Below the pieces are notes generated by a model. The model ran no database searches and was not told the origin of the DNA. It worked only from the letters and a program-made list of their open reading frames with translations. A program made the translations under genes and the position numbers. Shown piece by piece: positions 31,939 through 40,149 of a stretch of 64,000 bases of DNA. The stretch's first letter is position 1. Each line of letters begins with the position of its first letter. Where the stretch lies: assembly GCA_035503915.1 (NCBI GenBank), contig DATJSU010000050.1, positions 4,909-68,908 on the forward strand. The letters are read 5' to 3'. This stretch comes from DATJMJ01 sp035503915 (GTDB lineage: Bacteria; Actinomycetota; Acidimicrobiia; Acidimicrobiales; Palsa-688).

Positions 31939-32934
31939 CTAACGGATTTGCTTGAGAACTGCCCCGCTCGGGTTGAGCATGGTGACCTCGTTGCTGTCGG
32001 GCTCGCCGACGAAAAGGTGGCCGTCTTCGAGCGCAGCGCCGGCGGGGTCGTCGAAAGTCGGCTCCTGGAAAGTCTTCAGGGTTGCGCCGGTGGCCAGGTC
32101 GAGCAAAGACAAGGTCGTTCCGCCGACGAGGTAGAGGTTGGCCCCGTCAGCAGCCATGAAACCACCGACAGGAAGCCTCCGGAGGTACGCGCCGTTCGCC
32201 GCATCAAACTCTACGTAATCCTGCCCCTCGGCGCTGGCATCGAAAACAAAGAGGTAGGGGCCTGTCACGGCCATCGGCCCGGGCGACGTGACATGGCCGC
32301 GGATCGCGACCGCCCGCACCTCCTTGCCCGTGGACAAGCTGAACTCGAGCACCGCATCGACGGGCTCGTCGTTCGCCGTCGTTATGCCGTCGAAGAACAC
32401 GTCGTCACCGGTGGCGTCCATGTCCAAGGAGATGGCCGAGCTGCCGAAGGAGTAGGCGAGGTAGCGCAGCACACGTCCAGTGACGGCGTTGACCACCGCC
32501 ACCCTCGTGGAGGTCACTCCCGTCGCAACGACAAGGTCGCCATCCGTGGCAGTGAACCCGTCAACGAAGAGCGCCTCGTCCCGGATCGCTCGGATTGGAG
32601 CACCCGTGGCCACCTGGTACTCGTCGATCTCGTGCGGCCCGTTCTGCACCAACAGCTCAGAACCCATCACGGCCACTTCGATATTGGCTGCTTGCACCGG
32701 GTAGCGCTGGACGGCGCCGGTCGCCGCGTCTATCGTGACAATCGAGAGGTCCTGGTTCTCCACGAACACGTGACCGGCGGCGGCGAACGCCACGGTGGGG
32801 CGGTTGAAGTGGCCGGCCGGCGTATGCAGCGACACCCCCTTAGCGGCCGCCGGCCCCCATGGCACAGCGACCCCAGCCAGAACCGTGACGACAACCCCTA
32901 CACGCCCTATACGCCACCCATCTCGTTTGAGCAC
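31939..32934 (-). CDS. Secreted beta-propeller protein
   Basis: A 331-residue exported protein. The signal peptide is MLKRDGWRIGRVGVVVTVLA followed by GVAVPWGPAAA. The mature part consists of repeated 40-45-residue blades with the pattern V..D..TG..L/V.R (TIDAATGAVQRYPV, VNAVTGRVLRYL, FSLSTGKEVRAVAI, FDAANGAYLRRLPV, LDLATGATLKTF), as in YVTN/PQQ-like propellers. It probably binds a ligand at the cell surface; no enzyme motif is seen. Its C-terminal blade ends FVGEPDSNEVTMLNPSGAVL. The relic at 24722 is also a propeller blade but not obviously from this gene. Confidence 0.82.
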   Translation of the reverse strand: MLKRDGWRIGRVGVVVTVLAGVAVPWGPAAAKGVSLHTPAGHFNRPTVAFAAAGHVFVENQDLSIVTIDAATGAVQRYPVQAANIEVAVMGSELLVQNGPHEIDEYQVATGAPIRAIRDEALFVDGFTATDGDLVVATGVTSTRVAVVNAVTGRVLRYLAYSFGSSAISLDMDATGDDVFFDGITTANDEPVDAVLEFSLSTGKEVRAVAIRGHVTSPGPMAVTGPYLFVFDASAEGQDYVEFDAANGAYLRRLPVGGFMAADGANLYLVGGTTLSLLDLATGATLKTFQEPTFDDPAGAALEDGHLFVGEPDSNEVTMLNPSGAVLKQIR

Positions 32935-33031
32935 GCCGCTCCCCTATTCCCATCCTGCCGCACCGTGCCGGTACCCCGGACGGAGAAGCTAGCCCGGCGA
33001 AAACGAGAAAGCAACGCTACGAGCGCCTGAA

Positions 33032-33217
33032 TTGACCCGCTCGTTAATTGCCGAACCGACCTTGGGCCCTATCCGGGCGGGGCTGGAGACCCGCCCCCAT
33101 CCCTGGGCGCCCGAGCACCGGATCCCGGTCCTCCGCTGTCTTCACGTCATCTTCAACGAAGAGTGGGAGCACCAGCGGTACGCCGTCCGCGACCTCGCGA
33201 GAGCCACCGGCGGTTAG
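33032..33217 (+). pseudogene. DinB-family C-terminal fragment
   Basis: A 61-residue frame whose second half, LHVIFNEEWEHQRYAVRDLA, matches the C-terminal helix of DinB/YfiT-like proteins, in which HxxxR/His residues contribute to a metal site. Only the last part of the roughly 160-residue family remains, so this is a truncated relic. Confidence 0.5.
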
Positions 33218-33285
33218 CAACTGGCCTTGACAACCGCTACGTCGAGGACAACCTCAGATAACGCGTCCTCGCCCGGGCCCAAAAT

Positions 33286-33521
33286 CCCCTACCGAGACTC
33301 TCCCTCGAGGAGATCGGCTGGGTCATAGTTGGCGGAGCGAGTGGAGCGGAGTCGCGACCGGTCCACCTTGATTGGGTAACGGCCATACACGACAGCCGTC
33401 GCGCCGCCGACGTTCCGTTTTTCTTCAAACAGTGGGAGGGCGCACGCCCAAAGCTGGCGGTCGCCAACTCCAGGGTCGTCCGTGGGACGAAGTGCCCATA
33501 CGGGTCGCGGCGGCCATGTGA
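33286..33521 (+). pseudogene. DUF5131 (phage Gp37/Gp68-like) C-terminal remnant with frameshift
   Basis: The frame PLPRLSLEEIGWVIVGGASG, then LDWVTAIHDS and VPFFFKQW, is the C-terminal third of the DUF5131 (phage Gp37/Gp68) family, whose usual text is WVIVGGESG...VPFFFKQWGG. After QW the frame is lost; inserting one G near 33435 restores GGRTPKAGGRQLQGRPWDEV, PIRVAAAM and a stop at 33521. The N-terminal two thirds are absent. This family is normally encoded directly before a TcmP gene, as here. Confidence 0.65.
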
Positions 33522-33769
33522 CAAAGGAGTGGGGAGGTTGGTGGACCGAGGCCAAGCTAGACATCTTGAGCAAGTACCTTGGCGCGTTCAACCGGGCTTC
33601 CAGGGCCACCGGTGGCACTGTCTATTTGGATCTTTCTGCCGGCCAACTGAGTGCGGCCCAGAAGGGAGAGGCGATTGCCGCTCTCAGGGAGTTCGCGGTG
33701 TCCCGCAGGAGGCCGACGAACATCGAATGGGAGGGCCACGTCTCCCAGGGCCCGGCGTGGTCCGTATAG
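33518..33769 (+). pseudogene. Three-Cys-motif partner protein (TcmP) N-terminal remnant
   Basis: An 83-residue frame starting at GTG 33518, which overlaps the stop of the DUF5131 remnant as GTGA. Residues 7-35 (WWTEAKLDILSKYLGAFNRA, then TVYLDLSAGQ) are the conserved N-terminus of TcmP. Intact TcmP proteins have over 250 residues; after SAGQ the sequence departs from the family and soon stops. The pair DUF5131-TcmP occurs in phages and mobile islands and its biochemical role is not established. Confidence 0.65.
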
Positions 33770-33777
33770 GACCGGCA

Positions 33778-33957
33778 GTGGCTACAATAGAGCCGGTGGT
33801 CAGAGTTGAGCTTGAACGAATCGAGGCTCTCGAGCTTCTGGGAGTGACACTGGGGCATCTCAACGCGGCCGAGGCCAGAGTCGAGTTGTCCCCGCGTGTG
33901 CCCCTGCTGATGGCGACCCGCGACAAACTGGCCCTCGCACTTCGGGAGGAACCATGA
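33778..33957 (+). CDS. Small hypothetical protein coupled to an HTH gene
   Basis: A 59-residue frame starting at GTG 33778 (MATIEPVVRVELERIEALEL) and overlapping the next gene as ATGA (33954-33957). It looks like a helical and beta mixed small protein with a run LSPRVPLLMATRDKLALALR. No family is recognised. The overlap with a helix-turn-helix gene is reminiscent of two-gene regulatory or toxin-antitoxin units, but the sequence alone does not support more. Confidence 0.45.
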   Translation: MATIEPVVRVELERIEALELLGVTLGHLNAAEARVELSPRVPLLMATRDKLALALREEP

Positions 33958-34217
33958 GCTACACCGATGACGAAGTATCTGCGGCGACAGCGGCTATGGA
34001 CAAGTACAGAGGGGCGGACGAGGGCGAGGTCGGTGCAGCTCTTGTCGTAGTGGGACTGAGCGCGCAACGGGCTGCCAAGGAGTCGCGGGTTCGCGACGAC
34101 ATGATCCGGGTTGCCCACCGGGCTGGAGCGTCTGTTCGCCAGCTCGCCGACGTGTCGGGGCTGGGACGCAAGACCGTCACCGCCATCGTCTCCCACAACG
34201 CAAGCAACTCAGACTGA
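33954..34217 (+). CDS. Small helix-turn-helix protein
   Basis: An 87-residue protein whose C-terminal half, MIRVAHRAGASVRQLADVSG followed by LGRKTVTAIVSHN, reads as a helix-turn-helix of the type found in small actinobacterial regulators. The N-terminal half (YTDDEVSAATAAMDKYRGAD) is helical. ATG 33954 has GAGGA upstream and overlaps the preceding small gene. Confidence 0.65.
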   Translation: MSYTDDEVSAATAAMDKYRGADEGEVGAALVVVGLSAQRAAKESRVRDDMIRVAHRAGASVRQLADVSGLGRKTVTAIVSHNASNSD

Positions 34218-34218
34218 C

Positions 34219-34450
34219 CCTCCCCAGCCTCCGCGTACCGCCGCTCACAGTACGCCAGGACGTAGGGCTCCAATCCGGCGACTAGCAGGACAAGGTCTCG
34301 GTGGGCTAGCGCCGTCACCCGACGGGACAGCGCCGAGTATTGGTCGGTCTTGCCCGACCACCTGGGCCGATGATGCTCACGAGACGGCGCCGGCCTGCCT
34401 TTATGGTCTCCACCAACTCTGCCCGGGGCTGGGCCCGGCACCGATAACTA
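34219..34450 (-). pseudogene. Frameshifted P-loop ATPase fragment
   Basis: On the minus strand PRAELVETIKAGRRRLVSII leads into GPGG and then, after a one-base shift near 34360, GKTDQYSALSRRVTALAHRD and LVLLVAGLEPYVLAYCERRY. Joined, these give a Walker A motif GPGGxGKT as in STAND/AfsR-type regulators. No complete frame exists. It is another relic in the debris zone. Confidence 0.4.
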
Positions 34451-34477
34451 AGCTCGCCCGTACCGAGGAGGTGCCCG

Positions 34478-35476
34478 ATGCGTCGAGCGGTAGTCGTGGT
34501 GGTCGCGTTGGTGACTCCAGGGCTGGGCTGGGCGCCGGTGGGCGCAGCCGCCAGCGTGGCCGTCACGGAGTACCAGGGTGTCGCGTGTCCCACCGCGACC
34601 TCATGTGTGGCTGTGGGCGTCGACGCGTCTGGCGACCTCGTGGCCGCCCGCCTGGACGCCGCGGGTAGCCCCGGGCCGGTCTCGGTGTCGCCCTCGGCTA
34701 TGTACCCCAGCGGCGCGCCCGCCTGTCCGTCCGCCGCGACCTGCTACGCAGCGGGGACGGACGCCAACAACGACGGGACCGTGACGCCGATCGCGGTGGC
34801 CACCGGGCACGTAGGCACACCGCAGGAGCAGGACGCAACCATCGGCGAGTACCACGGCATGGCTTGCGCCACCCCGACCACGTGCTACGCCGCCGGGGTG
34901 TCCAAGGGCGACGTGAGCGGCGACGCCGAGTACTCGGTGGTGACCAACGGCCGGCCCGGGCGCGCCGTCGCCATCCCCGGCAGCGGGTCGTCGTCGGGCA
35001 TGCAGGCCGCGTGCCCCCCGAGCGCCTCGTCGTGCCTCGTGGTCGGCAACTACGGCACCAGCGGGTTCGTCGCCATCGTCTCGGGGCCCAAGGTGACCGC
35101 GCTGGAGACGATCACCGCATATGCCTACTCGGTCGCCTGCCCGTCGGCGAGCCAGTGCGTCATCGTCGGATCCCACAGCTTGGGCAGCGACCCGGCGTTC
35201 GTCACCTTCGACCCGGTCACCGGGGCGCTCGGCCACGTCACGGCGGCCCACGGCGCCGCCGGCACGTTCGACGGCGTCGCCTGCTCGTCGGACCAGTCGT
35301 GCGTCATCGTGGGCAGCGGCCAGACCGGGGGCGAGTGGCTCGCCCTCACCTCCGGCCGGCCGGGCCCGGTCCACGCGACAACCGCGTTCCTCTACGGCGT
35401 CGGCTGCGGCAAGGGCGGGCCGTGCTACGCCGCCGGCTCGGAAAAGGGAGTCGGCGTCGTGCTGAGGCTCCCTTGA
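34478..35476 (+). CDS. Secreted protein with Cys-pair beta repeats
   Basis: A 332-residue exported protein; MRRAVVVVVALVTPGLGWAP is the signal peptide. The mature region has about six repeats of 45-50 residues, each with a core like VACPTATSCVAVG, PACPSAATCYAAG, MACATPTTCYAAG, VACPSASQCVIVG and VACSSDQSCVIVG. The paired cysteines probably form one disulfide per blade of a small beta-propeller. A strong GAGGAGG site precedes ATG 34478. The same repeat style recurs in the protein at 49038. No catalytic motif is seen; surface binding is the likely role. Confidence 0.82.
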   Translation: MRRAVVVVVALVTPGLGWAPVGAAASVAVTEYQGVACPTATSCVAVGVDASGDLVAARLDAAGSPGPVSVSPSAMYPSGAPACPSAATCYAAGTDANNDGTVTPIAVATGHVGTPQEQDATIGEYHGMACATPTTCYAAGVSKGDVSGDAEYSVVTNGRPGRAVAIPGSGSSSGMQAACPPSASSCLVVGNYGTSGFVAIVSGPKVTALETITAYAYSVACPSASQCVIVGSHSLGSDPAFVTFDPVTGALGHVTAAHGAAGTFDGVACSSDQSCVIVGSGQTGGEWLALTSGRPGPVHATTAFLYGVGCGKGGPCYAAGSEKGVGVVLRLP

Positions 35477-35812
35477 CCACGAGGTGCGCGGCCTGGACAA
35501 CTCCGGTCGGCTGCCTCCTCGTCGCCAGGTGGGGAGAGGATCTCCGTGCCGGTCACCAGCGCCCCGCCAAGCCAGCCCCACAGGCGACGCAAAGGCCCGG
35601 CGCGTGGGTGACGCTGTGGTCGGGGGCTTGGACGCGCTCGCCCAGGGCTTCACCCCTCAGGCGCCAAGGGCCTGGTCGCGGTAAACCCATGACATTGGCA
35701 TGAAAAGTGGCCGCAAACCCAGAGCGGCGTGCCATGGGACGCTCGTGGGACGATCACCTACAATGAGGCCTGGACCGGCAGATCCGGGCCAATCGAGAAA
35801 GGACGAGTAGCA
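35477..35812. other. Intergenic stretch, nothing recognised
   Basis: These 336 bp between two plus-strand secreted-protein genes hold no domain or repeat that I can identify. An AAAGGA element near the right end is the ribosome binding site of the gene at 35813. Confidence 0.4.
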
Positions 35813-36391
35813 ATGTTCGCCAGACCATTGACGACGGCACCGCTGGCCGCTGCGCTTGTTCTCGCCAGCATGGCTGCGCCCTTGTCGCCGGCACCAGCAG
35901 CACAAGCTAATGCCGCAGCCCTCAGCCCTGCCATCGATGTTTTGAAGTTAAACGCTTGCGCCATGCTCTCGGCATCTGAGTTCAGCGGCGCCACAGGGAT
36001 CAAGCACGTAACTACTACCGCCCATCCGGCTTATATTGACTCCGACAACCCATCGGACGACGTCGGTCCAAGCTGCACGTACAATTTCAGCGGGACAGCT
36101 AACATGGAGGCCAACTTCCACAGCTTAAAGGTGGCCCTGGACACAGAGAATGTGCCGGGCTTCCACGATAGCATCTGCGGTTCCTGGTGCCAGAAAGCTC
36201 CAGGCTTGGGCATAGTCGCTTATTACTGCTCATCGTTCGGAGCCCCTCCTGCAGACAGCATCGCCGTGCTGACCAAACAGGCGCAATTCGGTATTACCGT
36301 TGAAGACGCTAACAAGAACGGTGACATCACCTCGCCGCCGCTCTCTGTTTTTTCAGCTTTGGCCCGCATAGCCATCCACAACGGGCTTTAG
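35813..36391 (+). CDS. Secreted small protein, DUF3558-like
   Basis: A 192-residue exported protein with a signal peptide (MFARPLTTAPLAAALVLASM...PAAQANA). The mature part has the phrase LNACAMLSASEFSGATGI, like the start of DUF3558-type actinobacterial proteins (LLT..E...ATG), and six cysteines in total that could form disulfides (SICGSWCQKAPGL, YYCSSFG). Function is unknown. ATG 35813 has AAAGGA 9-10 nt upstream; the frame stays open further upstream but without a signal-like start. Confidence 0.7.
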   Translation: MFARPLTTAPLAAALVLASMAAPLSPAPAAQANAAALSPAIDVLKLNACAMLSASEFSGATGIKHVTTTAHPAYIDSDNPSDDVGPSCTYNFSGTANMEANFHSLKVALDTENVPGFHDSICGSWCQKAPGLGIVAYYCSSFGAPPADSIAVLTKQAQFGITVEDANKNGDITSPPLSVFSALARIAIHNGL

Positions 36392-36427
36392 TTCGCTTAG
36401 CCGAGGTGACAGAGGCCAGAGCCGGCG

Positions 36428-39220
36428 CTACTTCGGCACAGTCTTGCCGAGGGCGAGGTCGCACGCCTCCTCGATGCTCATCCGCTTGCCGGCCTCCAGG
36501 CAACGCTCCAGCTCAGTGTCGCCGAGCGCTTCACGCAGCCGAACCTGGTGGTCCTCCAACATCCTGAGCTCCCAGGGCACCAACCGCCACCCGAGCGCCG
36601 GCGCGTTCGCTACCAGTTCGGCATTGAGGACCTCGAACGCCCCTGTCAACTGCGCCGCACGCCGTTGGTCGCCAAGAGCCGCCGCACAGAGGGCCAAGTT
36701 CTCAATAGCGCTTACGACGGTGCGGGGGTCGGCCCGACGAGCAGCGAGCAACGCCCTACGGCACAGCGGGACGGCCTTTTCTGGTTCCCCGTCCAGCAAC
36801 AGGGCCATGCCGAGGCCGGCCCAGTGGTTAGGCAGGGCCCTCGTGAACCCGACCTCCTCAGCGAGGCCGATCGTCTCCTCGATCAAGGGACGCGCCTCTA
36901 CAAGCCGGCCCATGCTCGCCATCGTGGCCGCGAGGTTGCCCATGTCGAGGCACATCCAGGACGTATCTCCCGCCCGCCGGTGCTCAGCGAGCGCCTCGAC
37001 GAGCAGCTCCCGGGCCGCCTCGGGGCCGAGATCCACGTGCGCCAAGGCGAGGCAGTACAGGGCGTCCCCGACCAGCCTCGGGTCACCTAGGTCCCGGGCG
37101 ATCGCCAGAGACTCCCGACCTAGCTCCGTCGCCCGCTCCGAACCGCCGACGAACGCCTCGCAGGCGCAACCTAGGCCGAGCGACTCGGCGAGCAACCGCT
37201 GGTCACCGGTGCGCCTGGCGACATGCACGGCCTGGTCGGAGAGCTCGATCGCGGCGAGCGCCTCACCCCGCAAGTGCGCCCCGAGCAGGAACGAAACTAG
37301 GGTGCCGGTCGCCAAGAGGCCTCGCCCCCGTACCCCATCGGGCACGTCGTCGGACCGCTCGAGCGCAGCTTCGAGCAGCGCGATGGGCTCGAGGTAACCG
37401 CGGCTCGCGAAGAACCGCCAGAGCGCCGCACCGAGCCGGAGGACGTCCTGGCTCCGGCCCTCGGCCGAAAGGTACTCGAGCGCAGTGCGCAGGTTGTCCC
37501 AGTCGGGGTCGAGGCGCCTTAGCCACGTGGCCTGGCCCTGGCCCAACAGTTCAGGGGCCGCCTCTTCGGCGAGCTTGAGGTAGTAGAGGGCGTGGGCACT
37601 GCGCACGTCGCCAACCGCGGCTTCTCCGCCAGTTCGCACAAGTTGGTCGGCGCCGTACTGGCGCATTGTCTCGAGGAGCCGGTAACGCAGCGTCCCCGAC
37701 GACCGCTCGGCGCTGACGAGGCTCTTGCTGACCAGAGAACCGACGGCATCGGCCACCTCGAAAACCGACGCGACGGCGGGGGCGCACACGGCTTCGGCCG
37801 CGGCCAGGTCGAAGCTGCCGGAAAATACCGACAGTAGGCCGAGCACCTGTTGCTCGCGTTGGCCCAACAGGTCGTAGGACCAGTCGACGGTGGCCTGAAG
37901 GGTGCGCTGGCGGGCCACGGCGGTCCTGCTCCCCCCGGTGAGGAGGCGGAAGCGCTGGTCCAAGCGGTCGTTCAGGTCGACGAGCGACATGGTGGACAGG
38001 CGTGCCGCCGCCAGTTCGATAGCGAAGGGGACGCCGTCCAGGCGTCGGCAGATAGAGCCGACCAGGGCGGCGTCGGCGTCGCCGAGGTCCAACGAGCCGT
38101 CGCGGGCGCGGGCACGTTCGACGAATAGCTGTACGGCCTCGGAACCAGCCAGGGCCTCCACTCTGTCGGCCCCCGCGGCCGGGAGCGACAACGGCCGCAG
38201 CCGGTAGACATGTTCGCCGTCGGTACCGAGAGGTTCGCGCGAGGTGGCCAGGACGTGGACCGCACTGCAGCTGCGCCGGACCAGGTCGGCGACCTTGGCG
38301 CAGGCGTCGACCAAGTGCTCGCAGTTGTCCAGGACGACCAGCACGCGCTGGGTGCGCAAGAGGTCGACCAGGTGCTCGAGCGGGGGGCGGTCCACGGTGC
38401 GGCGCGCCCCCAGCGCGGACAGGACCGACCCGGCCACGGCCTCGGGGTCGGTGACCAAGGACAGGTCGACGAACCAGGCCCCCTCGCCGCTCCCATCGAG
38501 CAGCTCCGCCGCGACCTGCAAGGCCAGCCGGGTCTTGCCCGAGCCGCCGGCCCCCGCCAGGGTCACCAGACGGTTCGACTCCACCAGAGCGCGGACCTCT
38601 TCGAGCTCCGCTTTGCGCCCGACGAAGCTCGATAGGTCGCTTGGCAGGTTGTTGGGCAGCTCGGGGTTGTCCAGCGAGCGCAACGGCGGGAACTCGCGCA
38701 CGAGCCCATCGGCGTCAAGCTGGAAGACGTGCTCGGGCAGGCCGAGGTCCTTCAGGCGGTGACGACCGAGGTCCCGCAGCGACACTCCCGGCGGGAGAGA
38801 GCCGCGCACGAGCGCACAGGCGGCAGCTGAGAACACCACCTGGCCCCCGTGGGCCACGGCTGCCACCCGGGCGCCGCGGTGCACGTCCAGGCCGACCGGC
38901 CCGGCGGCTGTCTCGTAAGCCTCCCCGACGTGGACGCCCATGCGCACTCGGACCTGCTCGCCCCGAGGCCAACCACGGGCGGCGAGAGAGCGCTGCATCT
39001 CGATCACTGCCAGCACGCAAGCTCTCGGTGACGAGAACACGGCGAAAAAGCCGTCGCCCTGGGTGCCGACCTCTTTGCCGCCGTGGGCGGCCAGAGCCGA
39101 ACGGATGATGGCCCCGTGACCTGCGAGCACATGGGCGTAAGCCTCTTCGCCAAGGCGCCCGAGGAGCGCCGTCGACCCTTCGATATCAGTGAAGAGGAAG
39201 GCCAGGGTCTCCGTGGCCAA
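36428..39220 (-). CDS. Class III nucleotide cyclase domain fused to NB-ARC ATPase and TPR region
   Basis: A 930-residue regulator. Residues 1-175 form a class III adenylate/guanylate cyclase homology domain (FLFTDIEGSTALL and GDGFFAVF provide the two metal Asp residues). Residues 200-560 are an AfsR/NB-ARC-like STAND ATPase: SFVGRKAELEEV, Walker A AGAGGSGKT, Walker B VLVVLDNCEH and the LATSREPL sensor. The remaining 370 residues are TPR-like helices. Such proteins couple ligand or ATP sensing to signalling; whether this cyclase domain is active is unknown. It converges with the gene at 35813 and is preceded by a 278-bp gap. Confidence 0.92.
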   Translation of the reverse strand: MATETLAFLFTDIEGSTALLGRLGEEAYAHVLAGHGAIIRSALAAHGGKEVGTQGDGFFAVFSSPRACVLAVIEMQRSLAARGWPRGEQVRVRMGVHVGEAYETAAGPVGLDVHRGARVAAVAHGGQVVFSAAACALVRGSLPPGVSLRDLGRHRLKDLGLPEHVFQLDADGLVREFPPLRSLDNPELPNNLPSDLSSFVGRKAELEEVRALVESNRLVTLAGAGGSGKTRLALQVAAELLDGSGEGAWFVDLSLVTDPEAVAGSVLSALGARRTVDRPPLEHLVDLLRTQRVLVVLDNCEHLVDACAKVADLVRRSCSAVHVLATSREPLGTDGEHVYRLRPLSLPAAGADRVEALAGSEAVQLFVERARARDGSLDLGDADAALVGSICRRLDGVPFAIELAAARLSTMSLVDLNDRLDQRFRLLTGGSRTAVARQRTLQATVDWSYDLLGQREQQVLGLLSVFSGSFDLAAAEAVCAPAVASVFEVADAVGSLVSKSLVSAERSSGTLRYRLLETMRQYGADQLVRTGGEAAVGDVRSAHALYYLKLAEEAAPELLGQGQATWLRRLDPDWDNLRTALEYLSAEGRSQDVLRLGAALWRFFASRGYLEPIALLEAALERSDDVPDGVRGRGLLATGTLVSFLLGAHLRGEALAAIELSDQAVHVARRTGDQRLLAESLGLGCACEAFVGGSERATELGRESLAIARDLGDPRLVGDALYCLALAHVDLGPEAARELLVEALAEHRRAGDTSWMCLDMGNLAATMASMGRLVEARPLIEETIGLAEEVGFTRALPNHWAGLGMALLLDGEPEKAVPLCRRALLAARRADPRTVVSAIENLALCAAALGDQRRAAQLTGAFEVLNAELVANAPALGWRLVPWELRMLEDHQVRLREALGDTELERCLEAGKRMSIEEACDLALGKTVPK

Positions 39221-39498
39221 AGCCTAAGAGATGGCCACGTTCGTCGCAGTTGTCGGCACCGGGCGTTTGCTCGAACGTTTGGGACAGGGGCGGCCGGGCC
39301 TGGCACTCTTTGGCCTCGACCGGTTTGCGGGGATGTTGAGCGCCGCCCGCCATGCCCGAGGCCAGCTCTCCGACACCATGGCCGGTGCGCCCAAGACTGG
39401 TTGTCCGGTACCTGATCCGCGAGTTGTTGCCAAGAAGTTCATCTTCGCTGAACGGGACCGTTGGTTCGGTCCTCCTCCTCCGGTTTGAGGCACCAGGG

Positions 39499-40128
39499 TC
39501 AGTCGTCCTCCACCGTGTAGTCCCAGTAGGCGACAACGTGCTTGTGGTCGGGTGCCCATTGCATCATCCCCTCGCCGACCAGTTCGTACGCGCGCAGCTG
39601 AAAGGTGAAATCCTCCCCTGGGTGCAGCACCGGCGGAGGGCGGTGCTCGCCGGGGACGAGACCCATCAGGAACACAGAGCCGAGGTGGTCCACCGAGTGG
39701 AAGTCGGCCACCAAGACGGGCACGTCGCCGGTGGCGTTGCGCATCGTCACGGTCCATGTGCAGGTCGTCGCATCGGGTTGGTAGGGCAGTCCCTCACCGG
39801 GTACCACTGGCCCGCTCACGGTTATGAGGACGTCCCAGTTTGCCGTCTTCACCTCGACAGCGAGGCCTTCGACGGTTAGCGCGGGCTTGGCCATCGTGCC
39901 GACGAGCGTCGCGTCGACATCGGGGTGGAGTGCTCGCTTGGGGAGAAACGATGGGTAATGGGGCAGGGAGGACGACGGTCCCGAGGCGCCTCCGCACCCG
40001 GTAGGCAATGCCGCCCCGATGAGCATCACGGCCGGAGCCCACCAACCCAGCCGGTGCCCGGCGCGGCCGAGGCCGGGGCCACGGGCCCGGCCTCGACGCG
40101 GTCTGGAGGTCGTAGCGGGAACAACCAT
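39499..40128 (-). CDS. Putative lipoprotein
   Basis: A 209-residue exported protein. After an Arg-rich n-region a hydrophobic stretch WWAPAVMLIGAALPTGCGG ends in a lipobox-like LPTGC, so the mature protein would be anchored by Cys. The remainder (TVTMRNATGDVPVLVADFHS, then DFTFQLRAYELVGEG) looks like an Ig-like beta-sandwich of the DUF4352 style, a comparison made with low certainty. It starts 21 bp after the stop of the phosphoesterase gene on the same strand, so the two are probably cotranscribed. Confidence 0.7.
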   Translation of the reverse strand: MVVPATTSRPRRGRARGPGLGRAGHRLGWWAPAVMLIGAALPTGCGGASGPSSSLPHYPSFLPKRALHPDVDATLVGTMAKPALTVEGLAVEVKTANWDVLITVSGPVVPGEGLPYQPDATTCTWTVTMRNATGDVPVLVADFHSVDHLGSVFLMGLVPGEHRPPPVLHPGEDFTFQLRAYELVGEGMMQWAPDHKHVVAYWDYTVEDD

Positions 40129-40149
40129 TACGCTCGAGCCAGCTAACAG

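Noticed and set aside
31807..33030. Plus-strand 407-residue open frame
   Set aside because: It is the complement of the secreted beta-propeller gene (31939-32934), whose blades and signal peptide are clear.
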